A stretch of 64,000 nt of DNA from Pyricularia pennisetigena. Its lineage: Eukaryota > Ascomycota > Sordariomycetes > Magnaporthales > Pyriculariaceae. The position numbers and the translations under genes were made by a program. Under the pieces are notes generated by a model. The model had not been told where the DNA came from and did no database searches. It saw only the letters and a program-made list of their open reading frames with translations. Position 1 is the stretch's first letter; the number at the start of each line of letters is the position of its first letter. Shown here piece after piece: positions 45,063 through 56,008 of the stretch. Location: NCBI RefSeq assembly GCF_004337985.1, contig NW_021940920.1:1162549-1226548 (forward strand), in the 5' to 3' direction.

Positions 45063-45160
45063 GGGGTTGTAGCGCAGTGGTAGCGCGTATGCTTTGCACC
45101 AACCGTTCCGCGGTCATCATGTGTTGCATAAGGCCCTGGGTTCGATCCCCAGCTGCTCCA
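45063..45160 (+). tRNA. tRNA-Ala(UGC) with a 26-nt intron
   Basis: A cloverleaf can be drawn. The acceptor is GGGGTTG with CTGCTCC and discriminator A at 45160; it includes a G3:U70 pair, the alanine identity element, and one T:T mismatch at position 6. The D-stem is GCGC/GCGC. The anticodon stem is TATGC/GCATA, with loop TTTGCA plus T giving anticodon TGC. The intron is at 45099-45124, one base 3' of the anticodon, the usual place. The variable loop is AGGCC, and the T-arm is CTGGG-TTCGATC-CCCAG, which also supplies box B. T5 and T6 runs at about 45185-45197 can terminate Pol III. CCA is not encoded, as in eukaryotes. Confidence 0.88.
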
Positions 45161-45184
45161 GGTCCTACTCTGTAGGATCAATCA

Positions 45185-45197
45185 ATTTTTGTTTTTT
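45185..45197 (+). terminator. Pol III T-run terminator of the tRNA
   Basis: A run of five T, one G and six T, about 25 bp after the mature tRNA 3' end, fits a Pol III terminator with backup. Confidence 0.6.
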
Positions 45198-48100
45198 ATT
45201 GGGGTACATTTTTGACCCACACTTCCTTTACCTATTACAGCTGGGCATTTGACGCACGGATGGATGTAGGCGCTACCCTATGCCACCTTTAGTCATCTAC
45301 CTACTTTGCGCATGCAAAAAAAAAAGGGTCTATCTTTGCCCACTACCGCCGAGTTGGTACCCTGGTACCATTTTCCTCAGCCGCTTAATAGGGGGTTCTA
45401 ATACAAGGAAAGCAAATCCCCAAGCCAAGGCAGTGGCTAAATGCGAAACGTATGGGCTGCAAGTCAACCACACGGCACAAAGGTGGCAGATGGAGAGCAC
45501 CTTTGTTTTTTGCCCATGTTTCGTGTGGCCCCGGCCTAGGTGTCGTCGCCTCGCTCCGCGGGGCCTCCCCAAGCGGTTGACAGGCGCCACCGACACGCAT
45601 ATGTAGCCAGGTCGGCCATCCATCTTGGCCTGCGGGGGCCGCCGTAGATGTAAAAATAGGACAAGATAATCAGACAGTCGAAGTTACAATCACGGAGGTC
45701 ATTGATTCTTTGAACTAATTTGGATCCGAGAGTCTATGAAATAAATAGACTTTTACATTGGCTAGAGCTCGTATTTAGTAAGCTCGTGGGTACCTAGTCA
45801 AGTTGTAGTCAATCTATATAGGGACGTACTGTATGCAGGTGGGCAAGGAAAGCCGTCCAACAGGTACCCAGGCAAACGGTTGCTTCGTATGAATGCCGGC
45901 AGGCAGGCAGTCAAGTATACCCAGGTAGTGAGTGAGGTGTGATTTGCATTGGTAGTTAATCCTACTCGGCTGTGTTTTTTTTTTTTTTTTTTTTTTCGTT
46001 AAATCCAAGCCCGTTTATCGGTGATCACTAGATACTAAGCTTCTCGCTCATCGGGAGATATTCCTGGGACCCCTTCCTCCGGCTCCGCGGGAAATTCGTG
46101 GTAAGACTGGGGGAAAAAAAAAAAAGAAAAAAAAAAGAAGTAAATCGAGCTCACTTCATCTCCGCCGAGGGGCTAGACCGCCCGCAACGGAGTTGTTGGT
46201 GGCGTGACGACAACAATGTAATTAGTCACTGGTGTGCAGATTCTAATATTACAATGTAGCAGATGGGCCTTTAGAGGTGAACGGGCGGATCTATTTACAG
46301 GAACCAGCGGAAGGTCAGATGTTCCCTTTGTGGAAGTCGTTGGTCGAGTGCCCTTGTGTGAACGGTTATGGGTGCAACGTAGAGGTCCGTGATAGCTTTA
46401 TGCGGAGGGGCAAGGCAATAGGCAAAAATCTGAATACTATGTAAACCTGGTCAAGAGTCCCCAGCTACCATAACTTTCTCTCAAGATATCAAAGACCACC
46501 CGTTGCAGATACGCTATTTCTTCCCAGGGTCGACCTACTAGCGCTTCGGCAGAGTCGGATCAGATGTGGGTCGGCTTCCAGCGGAGGACTTTGTCCATGC
46601 GTGGGTGACCATGACAACAGCGTTGACGGTGCATGCGTACGATGACAGGGAACCAAATTAGACAGGCAAGGGGATTAAAACAATTTATCGATGCCGATGT
46701 AATACTACAGTACTGTTGAACTAAGCAATGTTCCGAGTACCGTTCTTTCCCAGCAGTTTGGGGTCTAGCGATATTATATTGGTTGAGTTTTTTTGAGCAC
46801 GTAATTACTTTGTTTGTGGGCGAATGCAATGCCGAGAACGCTGCCTCTCGCTGCCGCCCAGTCGGAATTTGAACTGGAAATTCTCAACCGGAGGAAATTC
46901 ATTGGACATGGCCAACCGGCGGCTCATGCTATAAGCAACACCTCGCCGATGAGCCGCCAAAAATGCTACGGGGTGGCGCGCAGCTCAAACCGTTGTCAGC
47001 AGGCTTCCTTGTTGATCTTTGCCATTTCCAAGAAAGAACTTGATTTTGTTCTCCGGACGGTCCAGGCAATCCCATAAAACAAAAAGCGCCCTTGTATCAC
47101 GATACGAAGCAAGATGCCCCTGTTGAGGTCGGTGATGAATCGTCATTGTCAATCGATCTCGCATCCTTTTTCAACCCGGAGTTGATCCGGATTTTCACTT
47201 GACTTGCCAAGATCTACCATCCGAACTTGGAGAAGCTCTGTGCACGCTGTACCTGCATTAGGTGGGGCTTGTGCCAGGTGGCTGAGCCTCTGGATCCCCA
47301 GTTACAGGACGGCCAGCGCTAAGTTGAATGACACCACGGGCAAACAAAAAGGGCAGCCAAAGTCACACACACAGAAAGAAAAACAACCACAGCCCACCAC
47401 CGTTACAACGATTACCCCTTGTTTCAGGTTCGTCGTTGACAAAGACAACGTCTGGCACCTGGGAGCACGGACCCAGGGGCAAAAACCTCGTGATGACTGT
47501 GATGTTTGTTTGAAAAGCAATGCGACTGTAGAAACACCATCCACGGAATGTTTTTTTTTGCTTGTTGCAGAGTTTTGCAATCTTGTTTGCCTGCCCGTTT
47601 CAAGCCGTAAAGCGCCAAGGCCCACAAATTCAATCAACAGGTGACGTGAACCGACCAGCTGCGAAGATCTGATGGGCTAAAGAGGATTAGCGGTAGGGTG
47701 AAAAAAAAAAAAAAAATAGTAATAAAGGAAGCCGATAAAGCCCCGCCAAAACTTGACAGAAATGCCCGTCCATGTCAGTGACCTACGGGCTGTCAATTCT
47801 GCAGCTTGAGCACGAGCATGCGGGGATCAAGCACCGGTTGGGAGCCATGAACAGGCAGTACCTAGGGTTGAAATAAGTGAATAGACAACAAAAAGTCAAG
47901 TTTAAATGAAGTCAAAATCAACCTTGATCAATATTCTCTTTTTTGAATTTCGCTGTTTCCCTGCGTACCGGCAATACAAATCTCGGTCCGACCGTCGTAA
48001 ATCTCGCTTTTTCGGGTAGTAAGAGATGATCCCGGGGGAATTTTTGCAAATCATCGTACGCTACAGCTTACATAACATGCACAGTAAAGCTCCCTCCTTT

Positions 48101-49457
48101 TGATCAGTAGGCGGGCGCTAGGGGGCGGAGACTTTTTTTTTCGGTCAACAACCTCCAATTGGGAGTTGGCATCTACCGACGAGGATCCCTGGAATAGAAA
48201 CTTTGCTATTGCAGGCAAGCACAGCCAGTGGGAAGCAAAACAGCAGTGGAGAGGCCGGCGGTAGCCCATTCGCTACAATTAGCATCCCTGCCGACCAAAC
48301 CTCATGCGAGCGGTCCGCCGTCGACAAGATCCACTGGTTCTCTCTTGCCGACTTGCCAGAATGGCGGTTGCATTTGATAGAACTAGGCCCCCCCGGGACC
48401 CTTTGTTGTTACCTTGTCAGGTCCACTCGTGATGGTCAATTCAATCCTGACATCGGATCCAGCCTGGAGTAGTATTCGCGTGTGGCCAGGTCCAGATCAC
48501 AGCACCATTAGGGCTCAATCGGCCGAGTTTTCTTTTCTTTGTTAGGGGGGAAGGGGTTGTCGCAACGGCAATCACAAACGTTTGCTGGCTGCAACTCAAC
48601 TGTTGTGGTGGCTTATGAAACAACAGGACGGCAGAGAAAAAGCAGAGCCGCCCGGCTGCAAAGAAAAAGAAAGAAAACGATTTAGCGCGCGCTGAGGGTG
48701 CTTGGGCGGGTACAGGAATAGGTTACTGGATCTAGGTTAGTGTTGGCCTCTGAACCACTGTCGGGCGTTGCTTTGCTGATCCCCCAAAAGCACTGGCCCC
48801 CCCTTTGCCTGTCCAATATGTCCACAACGATACCACCTTGGACACCCGAATTGCGACGAGGGTAGTCGACAAAAAGAGGTTCGCCCGTCCAGGGTACGTT
48901 TATTTGGTAGGACATGGGCTTCTCGCTCAAAAGAACCCCTGGATGGTGAATCCACATCCGCTTTGTTCTTTCGACAGGGCAGCAAACATGGCCGGTCCAC
49001 TACGCCACGCCCCTTTGTGGATGTGTGGATTTCCTTGTCCTGAGATATCGGCGGGACAAGCATTATTCCCCGTGGACGGGACCAGAATCCATCACATCAC
49101 GCCCTGGGCCGCTGCCTTTCGGTCTTTGTGTACTTTGTATATAGTCTCGGCCGCGGCGTCTCTCATCCAGTTGTTCAGTCTCTCTTTTTTCCTCATGCTT
49201 CGTGCAGCTTTCTACTAGCTTTCGTTCCTAGTATATCTCCTTTCTTTTGCATTCCCTCGATCATTCGTTACTTCGAGTCGGATATCATTCGCTTCTTTAT
49301 ATTCACCTAGACAAAGTATCTACAGGATAATACTTGTCTGTTTTTTTCGCACCAAAACTTTTTTTTAGCTATACTCTAGCTCACTCTCGCTGAGAACACT
49401 ATCTCTATTTTATCCCATTTATCTTGTATATCAACCAATCATCTACTGAAAGTCAAA
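45198..49457. other. Gene-poor interval and adhesin promoter
   Basis: About 4.3 kb with no supported gene. It contains GGTACC/TAGGTA motifs at about 45355-45370 and 45786-45925, poly-T at about 45975-45996, and poly-A runs at about 46112-46134 and 47701-47716. From about 49190 the + strand becomes a pyrimidine-rich leader ending CAAAATG at the adhesin start. Open frames of up to about 146 codons overlap on both strands without motifs. Confidence 0.5.
49138..49143 (+). promoter_or_regulatory. Possible TATA box of the adhesin gene
   Basis: TATATA, 315 bp before the adhesin ATG. It is followed by a long pyrimidine-rich leader characteristic of strongly expressed filamentous-fungal genes. The transcription start is not observed. 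Confidence 0.35.
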
Positions 49458-51006
49458 ATGAAGACATTCACCATTCTCTCCCTGGTCGCCGGGGCCACGG
49501 CGACCTTCAAGAGCGCCAACCCCTTCGAGTGCCCCACCAACACTGACAACAAGTGCAAGCCCAAGCAGGCTGGTGGTTTCAACTGGGGTGACCTGAACCC
49601 GGGCAAGTTCGACAGCTATGAGGACTTCAACTTCAAGGGCTGGGAGTGCAAGGAGGACAAGTCCTTCGCCCGCCGTGGCCACTTTGACCGCCGCACCGGT
49701 GGCAAGGTGATCGACGGTCGTGCTACCAGCAACAAGGCTGACTGCCCTAGCTTCCAGTCCAAGGACAAGTTCTCTCTGGACACCTTCCACCTGTCGACTG
49801 AGTTCGACTGTGACCTCGAGTTCCACTACGGCATGCCTGACGGATCTACTTGCCGTCACCGTGCTGCCTGCAAGAAGGGCGGTAACAAGGTCAAGAACAC
49901 CCAGTGCGGTGGTGCCAAGGACGTTACCATCGTCTACCCTCCCCAGTCCAACAAGCCCAAGAAGGACTGTGCTGTGACTGTCACCAGCATCGACTTTGAC
50001 TGCTCCAGCCATCCTCCTAAGACCACCACCTCCATCAAGACCACGAGCCAGCCTCCCAAGGCCACCACCACCAGCCATCCCCCCAAGCATACTTCTGAGA
50101 GCTCTAAGCCGCACAGCCAACCCCCCAAGGAGACCAGCCAGCCTCCCAAGGAGACCACGAGCCAGCCCCCCAAGGCCACCACCACGAGCCAGCCTCCTCA
50201 GGTCACCAGCCCTAGCTCTCAGCCTCCCAAGGACACTACCAGCCAGCCCCCCAAGGGCACCGCCTCGACCAGCGTGCCTCCTCAGGGAACTGCTTCCACC
50301 AGCGTGCCTCCTCAGGGAACTGCCTCGACCAGCCAGCCTCCCAAGGGCACCGCCTCGACCAGCGTGCCTCCTCAGGGAACTGCTTCCACCAGCGTGCCTC
50401 CTCAGGGAACTGCCTCGACCAGCGTGCCTCCTCAGGGAACTGCCTCGACCAGCGTGCCTCCTCAGGGAACTGCCTCGACCAGCGTGCCTCCTCAGGGAAC
50501 TGCCTCGACCAGCGTGCCTCCTCAGGGAACTGCCTCGACCAGCGTGCCTCCTCAGGGAACTGCCTCGACCAGCGTGCCTCCTCAGGGAACTGCCTCGACC
50601 AGCGTGCCTCCTCAGGGAACTGCCTCGACCAGCGTGCCTCCTCAGGGAACTGCCTCGACCAGCGTGCCTCCTCAGGGAACTGCCTCGACCAGCGTGCCTC
50701 CTCAGGGAACTGCCTCGACCAGCGTGCCTCCTCAGGGAACTGCCTCGACCAGCGTGCCTCCTCAGGGAACTGCCTCGACCAGCGTGCCTCCTCAGGGAAC
50801 TGCCTCGACCAGCGTGCCTCCTCAGGGAACTGCCTCGACCAGCGTGCCTCCTCAGGGAACTGCCTCGACCAGCGTGCCTCCTCAGGGAACTGCCTCGACC
50901 AGCGTGCCTCCTCAGGGAACTGCCTCGACCAGCGTGCCTCCTCAGGGAACTGCCTCGACCAGCGTGCCTCCTCAGGGAACTGCCTCGACCAGCGTGCCTC
51001 CTCAGG
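49458..51006 (+). CDS. Secreted MAD-like adhesin with tandem-repeat stalk, 3' end missing
   Basis: The first 516 codons of a secreted wall protein. Residues 1-16 (MKTFTILSLVAGATAT) form a signal peptide. A Cys-containing N-terminal domain of about 165 residues follows, with FNWGDLNPGKFDSYEDFNF, DCDLEFHYGMPDGSTC and NTQCGGAKDVT. From memory this resembles the N-terminal domain of the Metarhizium adhesins MAD1/MAD2, cell-surface proteins of spores that bind host surfaces. A Ser/Thr/Pro stalk follows (SQPPK units), then 25 ten-residue units near GTASTSVPPQ, expected to be heavily O-glycosylated. The frame reaches the N at 51007 without a stop. The expected C-terminus, with a GPI signal, is not in the adjoining sequence, which starts in poly-T. 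Codon use is strongly biased (AAG, AAC, ATC, TTC), suggesting high expression. The family call is moderate; the surface-protein nature is strong. Confidence 0.75.
50256..51006 (+). repeat. 30-bp coding minisatellite, at least 25 units
   Basis: A 30-bp unit encoding GTASTSVPPQ. The first few units vary (TGCTTCC for TGCCTCG; one SQPPK unit). From about 50401 to the gap, about 20 units are identical at every base. The array ends only because the assembly does, so the true copy number is unknown. Confidence 0.97.
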
Positions 51007-51007
51007 N
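51007..51007. other. Single-N contig junction
   Basis: One N separates the repeat array from a poly-T-led sequence. It is a scaffold join, not a measured gap; the adhesin 3' end is lost here. Confidence 0.95.
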
Positions 51008-51469
51008 TTTTTTTTTTTTTTGTGGTGCTGCCCGCTGCTGGGTAGCTGCTGCTGTTGCTGAGAGCATTAATTGCCCGGCAAAGCTAGGGGAAGTGACGTT
51101 CCTGGAACGTGCATTAGCTTCCCATGTCCCGTTTCTGGTAACTTGTTGATCCCTGTAATCGCCCAAAGAAAAGTGGACTGTAGCATTTCCCGTACTAAGC
51201 CGGTTGGTGTTTGAGTCCTTGCACCACAACCACTGTTGGTTGGTATCCAATCCAATGCAGCTGCAACAAACCTGTACGGATAAACCAAGCAAGACAAAGA
51301 GCTTCAATCCCCACACACGACATGCCCCTGGTAGGTAAGTTGGCTGCATGCAATGCATCACCAATTCCATCCGCCATTGCGAGTGATCCCGAGACGTCCA
51401 AAACTTTGGCCAGTGCCCTCCACAATTTTTGCTGCTTCTTCTTCTATAACCACAATGACACTAATTCTG
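51008..51469. repeat. 462-bp exact duplication, copy 1
   Basis: Identical base for base to 59408-59869, at an offset of exactly 8400. It starts at the N junction with a poly-T run and continues uninterrupted into unique sequence at 51470. It contains a minus-strand open frame of about 120 codons without recognisable motifs. Either an assembly artefact or a real recent duplication. Confidence 0.97.
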
Positions 51470-54400
51470 TCACGAGACCATCTTTGGCAGCTTCAAATGT
51501 TCTTTTTCCCCAAGTGCCGGTGATTGCCGGAATCGAGTTGCTCGTTGCTCGTTACTCGTTGCTTTTGCCAGGAAATTCCACTACACCGTAGTCGGTGCAT
51601 GCTTCACCTAGGTAGAGTTACCTGCGACGTTAGGCTTCTAGAAACCCCCTTATCTCTTTCTTCTTCTCTCCAAAATTCCCTTGGCCAAGGATCAGCCTGT
51701 CCAGGCACCAGACGTAAGGAGTTGCTTTATCAAGGGTCTCCAGGTTGTATGACCGAAGAGAGAAGCTATACATGAGAAAAGGTCTGTGCTTTTGAGCTAC
51801 GTAATATGGCACGCCCGTGAACAGAAGACGATGGAAGCTGGCGTCTGCGATTACGAAGACACCAAACTGAAAATAGAAACGCAGGAAGACCCCAAGCTAG
51901 AACGATTTGTCTTGCTGAGCAGAGCAGGTTGGTGCAAGTTGGGCACGGAGCCGGGGGCGGTTGGGGGGAAAGGAAGGCCACCCCGTTATGTTAGCGCCAT
52001 TACGCCAGAATTAGCGTGACAGAGCGAAAACAAGGGCCTGAGAAACGACTCTACCTTTCGTTGTTTTCCTTGAACCCTAAAAAAAAAACCAAAGACACGT
52101 CAGAACAAAACACGACAAGACAAGCCTCAACCGTCATGGAGCGAGAGAAGCAGCGTTATTGGGCTTTACATGACTCTTGCGTCCGTACAAGCGACACCCG
52201 TATAGTAAGACCCAGTCAATACGGGACAAAGAGAGTTAGGGCTAGTCGGAGACGATGGCTTAAGAGGTAAGCAGGTCATATCAATGTTGTAGGTAATTAC
52301 TAGGTTGGTCTTAGGTACCCTACCTACTTTGGACGTGCGTCTGTGACCCGAACGGGAGAGACATGAACTGAAGTGGGGCTAGTGGAAAGGGTCGCGGAGA
52401 CCAGCCGGTCCAGGCCACTTTTTATTTCCTTACAATTTTGATTATTGCCGCTGTCCTATCCTGACCGGAGGCATGACTTTTCTACATTCAGTCTTGATTT
52501 ACACGAGCCGTTGCATTTGCATACAACCTCATATATCTAACTTTGTGCATGGGTATCTTTTCCTGTGAATAGCAGTCTGGGGAAACGCGGGCAGGGTTAC
52601 ATTTGGTCCAGAGCAAGGCTGCGAGGGATCAGAAGTGGATCGATCGATCGGGTATTTGCTGAGCCTGCAGCATGTCGAGAAACATGGGGAAATGGGCAGA
52701 GACCTCAAGCATGCCTTTGCGGCCTGCTTTGGTGTTTTGGCTGCAATTTGTTTTCCCGCCCCTTTTTCTTTTTTCCTGATAATACATCTTTCCGCCCTTG
52801 CCTGTACCGCTCTCAAAGAAGGTCAATGTTGTAAGCAGTCATCAAAAAGGAGAGATCTGCCCTGTGCATCAAGCACGGTGATCCAGACCGTCGGTATGCA
52901 TCAGCCGAGCCCACTCTTCGACTGCCGACACACTCTAGACGTGGAAAAACCAATAGGGGGAAGAGAAAAAAAAAGTCCGCATCTGTCACATCTACAGATC
53001 AATTGGTTACCCGTCCCTCCCACACAAACACAGGACTCCATAATTCCATGTGCTATGTTCTGACTACCTGCATTAAGGCAGGGCTGGCCAATAATTTCTT
53101 ACACGAGTCCATTTTTAATCTTGTCTTGCCGACATCCAATCAATCGCCTTCGTACCTTTGTAAATAATTCAGAGCAACTTAAACTTGGCGCCATCACCAT
53201 CCGAACAGTTTCCTACCAACTTCCTAGGTCTGACTATTCAGAAGCGACCGCTGGCTGCCACATCAGATCACCTGCAGCGAGTTCGGAAAATATATTAAAT
53301 AAAAGGAGAAAGTTACAAGCTCTTCAAGATTGCATCCAACACATACATGTAGGAGAGAATATGCTTTTCCGCGCAAGCATCCCCCGCCAGCCGTAAAATT
53401 CCCAAAGACAAGAACTCCACTTCCAGAACAAGGAGATATGCTGCGCCACGGAGGACTCGGCGTCCACTCGGCGATGCGGCGGCGGCTTATAGTTTTTCTT
53501 TCTTGGAAATCTCGAGGGTCTTTTTTTATTTTTTTTGTTTTTTTAGGGGCCAACAGTCGGCAGGAACCTACTTTTCCAAATGAACAAATGGAAAGTGCGA
53601 AAAAATGATTAAGAAAAAAATCGTCCTTTCAGACCCTCATACTACCTCAAAACATCGGGCCGGTCGGGATGAAGCAGCAAATAGAAAAGCCCACAACCCG
53701 AGGTAGGAAGGCCGTTATTTATTACCTGTCAGACTGATTTTTTTTTCCCCTTTGACACAAACGTTACTCGCCTTAACCGTTCCATTATAACCACTCAGAG
53801 AACCGAAACATGGATTTTCTATCAACCACACCTATTCGACGAGATCGCGGAGAAATTTGACTTCCCGTCGACCCCAACACCTTACCGAAACCCGTCGGTA
53901 GAAGTGGTTGATTGATACAAGTTTCGAAACGTCGGTAGTTGCAACACGAGCCAAGGGAGGAAAATCAGACGACACTGCCATCGTTGGGAGGCCTGCCTAT
54001 ACCATTACGACGTAGTATGCTTATACTGTATGTCGCATTCGCCGTCAATCTTCCTGTTTGCATCCCTGCCCCATTGGCCCCCACGCAGCCCGAGTAAACA
54101 TAATCGCGTACTGTATCGTATGTGATCAGCGTGCGATGCCGGCGATATTTCCCCTAAACGCCCGTCTTCGGTTTCTAGTGTTCTCCATAGACCGGAATCT
54201 AGATGCTGCAGATCGCTTCTTTTCTCGACTGGACAGACAGACCAGCTCAAGCCGGTCCTTTGGCTCTAGCGTCTTCGCTAGTCCAAGGGTACAGTATCGT
54301 TATCAGGATTATTAGACCTGCCTCTCTGCCTATGCTCTTGCTCGTTCGGATCTTATCTATGCTTGGACATTTGAGGCTAGAACCAAAAAGGACTTTGGGT

Positions 54401-54664
54401 GACCCGTCCCACCTTTTCTTTTCCCACCCAACTTGTAGTAAAATAAGGTAGTAAACTAACTACCTAGTCCAACACTGCGGGAGGTGGGAATAATCCTTCT
54501 CATCTTTTGGCGTTGACAGGCTTATGTTTGCGTTGCGTCCCCCTCTCGAGCGAGACGCAACGACGACAATCCCGAGCCTTTTCCCAACTCGTCTCCACAC
54601 GCTCGGTCCCTAGGTTCCCATAGTATCTCTTTGTTCATCCGAAAAATCCGTGCTAGACAGAAAG

Positions 54665-54705
<41 letters not shown>
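54665..54705. repeat. Poly-A tract of about 41 nt
   Basis: An uninterrupted run of A. No target-site duplication or element body was recognised beside it. Confidence 0.9.
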
Positions 54706-54707
<2 letters not shown>

Positions 54708-55905
54708 ACGCCTCCCGTTCTGTCCCTCCTCGTACAAACCCTCCCTAGCTGCATCTTGCCGCAAGCCACCGGCTCCCGTTTCCCCGTTTTCTTGTTTCTC
54801 TATGTTCTTTCTTGTCCATCCCCATCCCCCCATGCCCAGGACCTTCCAGAAGTAGAACGACGGATGACAAGGCTGCCAAGGTTTCAGGGCTGAGGAAATC
54901 GGGCCGCATGGCGGCATGGTTACACACACATGCATATACACACACATTCAGGCAGCTAGCTGCTTTTTTTTTTGCTCAAGAAGCTGCGTCGAGAGATTTT
55001 AGGTCGTACAGAAACGTGTGACACACACTACCAACAATACCTGCCACTTCCTGGGGGGCAAAAAAAGCCCGGGATGGATTCTTGGGGATTTGGCATTGCA
55101 AATTTTATGACCAATACATCGTGGCAACAATGAAAAACAAATATGAAAAGACAACAAAACCAGCTAGGAACGCGTTCAAGCGGCACAGCATTGAGCCGGA
55201 GGGAGCCCGTTGGTCAGGGCAAACCCGCTTGGGTGTGGTCGTGTGGTCAATCCGGTGTAACTGGTCTATACAACTTCGGTCAACGGTCTTTGTACTGCTA
55301 CTTTGGACTAGGTAGCTGAGTCGTCCAACGGTTAGAAAGCCAAAGAGAAATAAAGAAATACAAACTCGGATTTTCGCACCCGTCGCACGCAAACCTCGAT
55401 ACTTCACATGGCAGAGTGTGACAACCGGACGAAATCTCCCTCCAACCACAGAGTCGGACCGGCCCGGGCAGAGCATCGTGAATGGGGTGGGTGTTCGTCC
55501 CGGTTTTTTTCATTTTTCATTTTTCATTTTCATTTTTATTTTATTTGATTTTTCTCTACCGGTAGTTACTCATGGTTAGTGGCACACAATAAGCTCCCAT
55601 CTACACCGAGTCTGATCTTTTACTCTTTTTGGCCCGCGGGGATTCTCTTATCGTTTTTTTTTTCTTTTCTATTTTTGACTTTTTTTCCCTATTATCTCTC
55701 CCGCCCACGGAAACTCATCCTCTCTAATATAGTATTGTTTTTTTTTCTTTTTCTCCCCAGCCCGCGCGTATTTTTGTCTTTCAACTCTATATCAGCGGGC
55801 TGTGCTTATCCACGATAAGCTCACCCTCCCCGCCGACTCCAGCAGTGTCGATATCTACAACATCCCCGCGGAGAGATAAAACAAACTAAAGGAAATAAAA
55901 AGAAA

Positions 55906-55956
55906 ATGTCTGGCGAACCAAACATATGGCCCATGCTTCCGAGGTGGTGGCGGTAA
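55906..55956 (+). CDS. Possible 16-residue peptide frame
   Basis: ATG in a good fungal context (GAAAATGTC) opens 16 codons, MSGEPNIWPMLPRWWR, then TAA. Upstream is a T-rich then CA/A-rich stretch like a leader. It may be chance, a uORF or the first exon of something not found; a GTAACT directly at the end could be a donor. Confidence 0.15.
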   Translation: MSGEPNIWPMLPRWWR

Positions 55957-55967
55957 CTTTAACTATT

Positions 55968-56008
55968 TGTCTCTCTCTCTCGCTCTCTCTCTCTCTTTTT
56001 TTTTTATT
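55968..56008. repeat. CT microsatellite followed by poly-T
   Basis: A run of TC dinucleotides with one G interruption, ending in about ten T. Confidence 0.9.

Noticed and set aside
50105..51045. 349-codon frame overlapping the adhesin in another phase
   Set aside because: It is the frame-shifted shadow of the 30-bp repeat; signal peptide and codon bias support the other frame.
51008..51370. Minus-strand frame of about 120 codons inside the 462-bp duplication, present in both copies
   Set aside because: No motif, low Cys/Trp pattern consistency and no splice partner; its duplication only follows from the DNA duplication.
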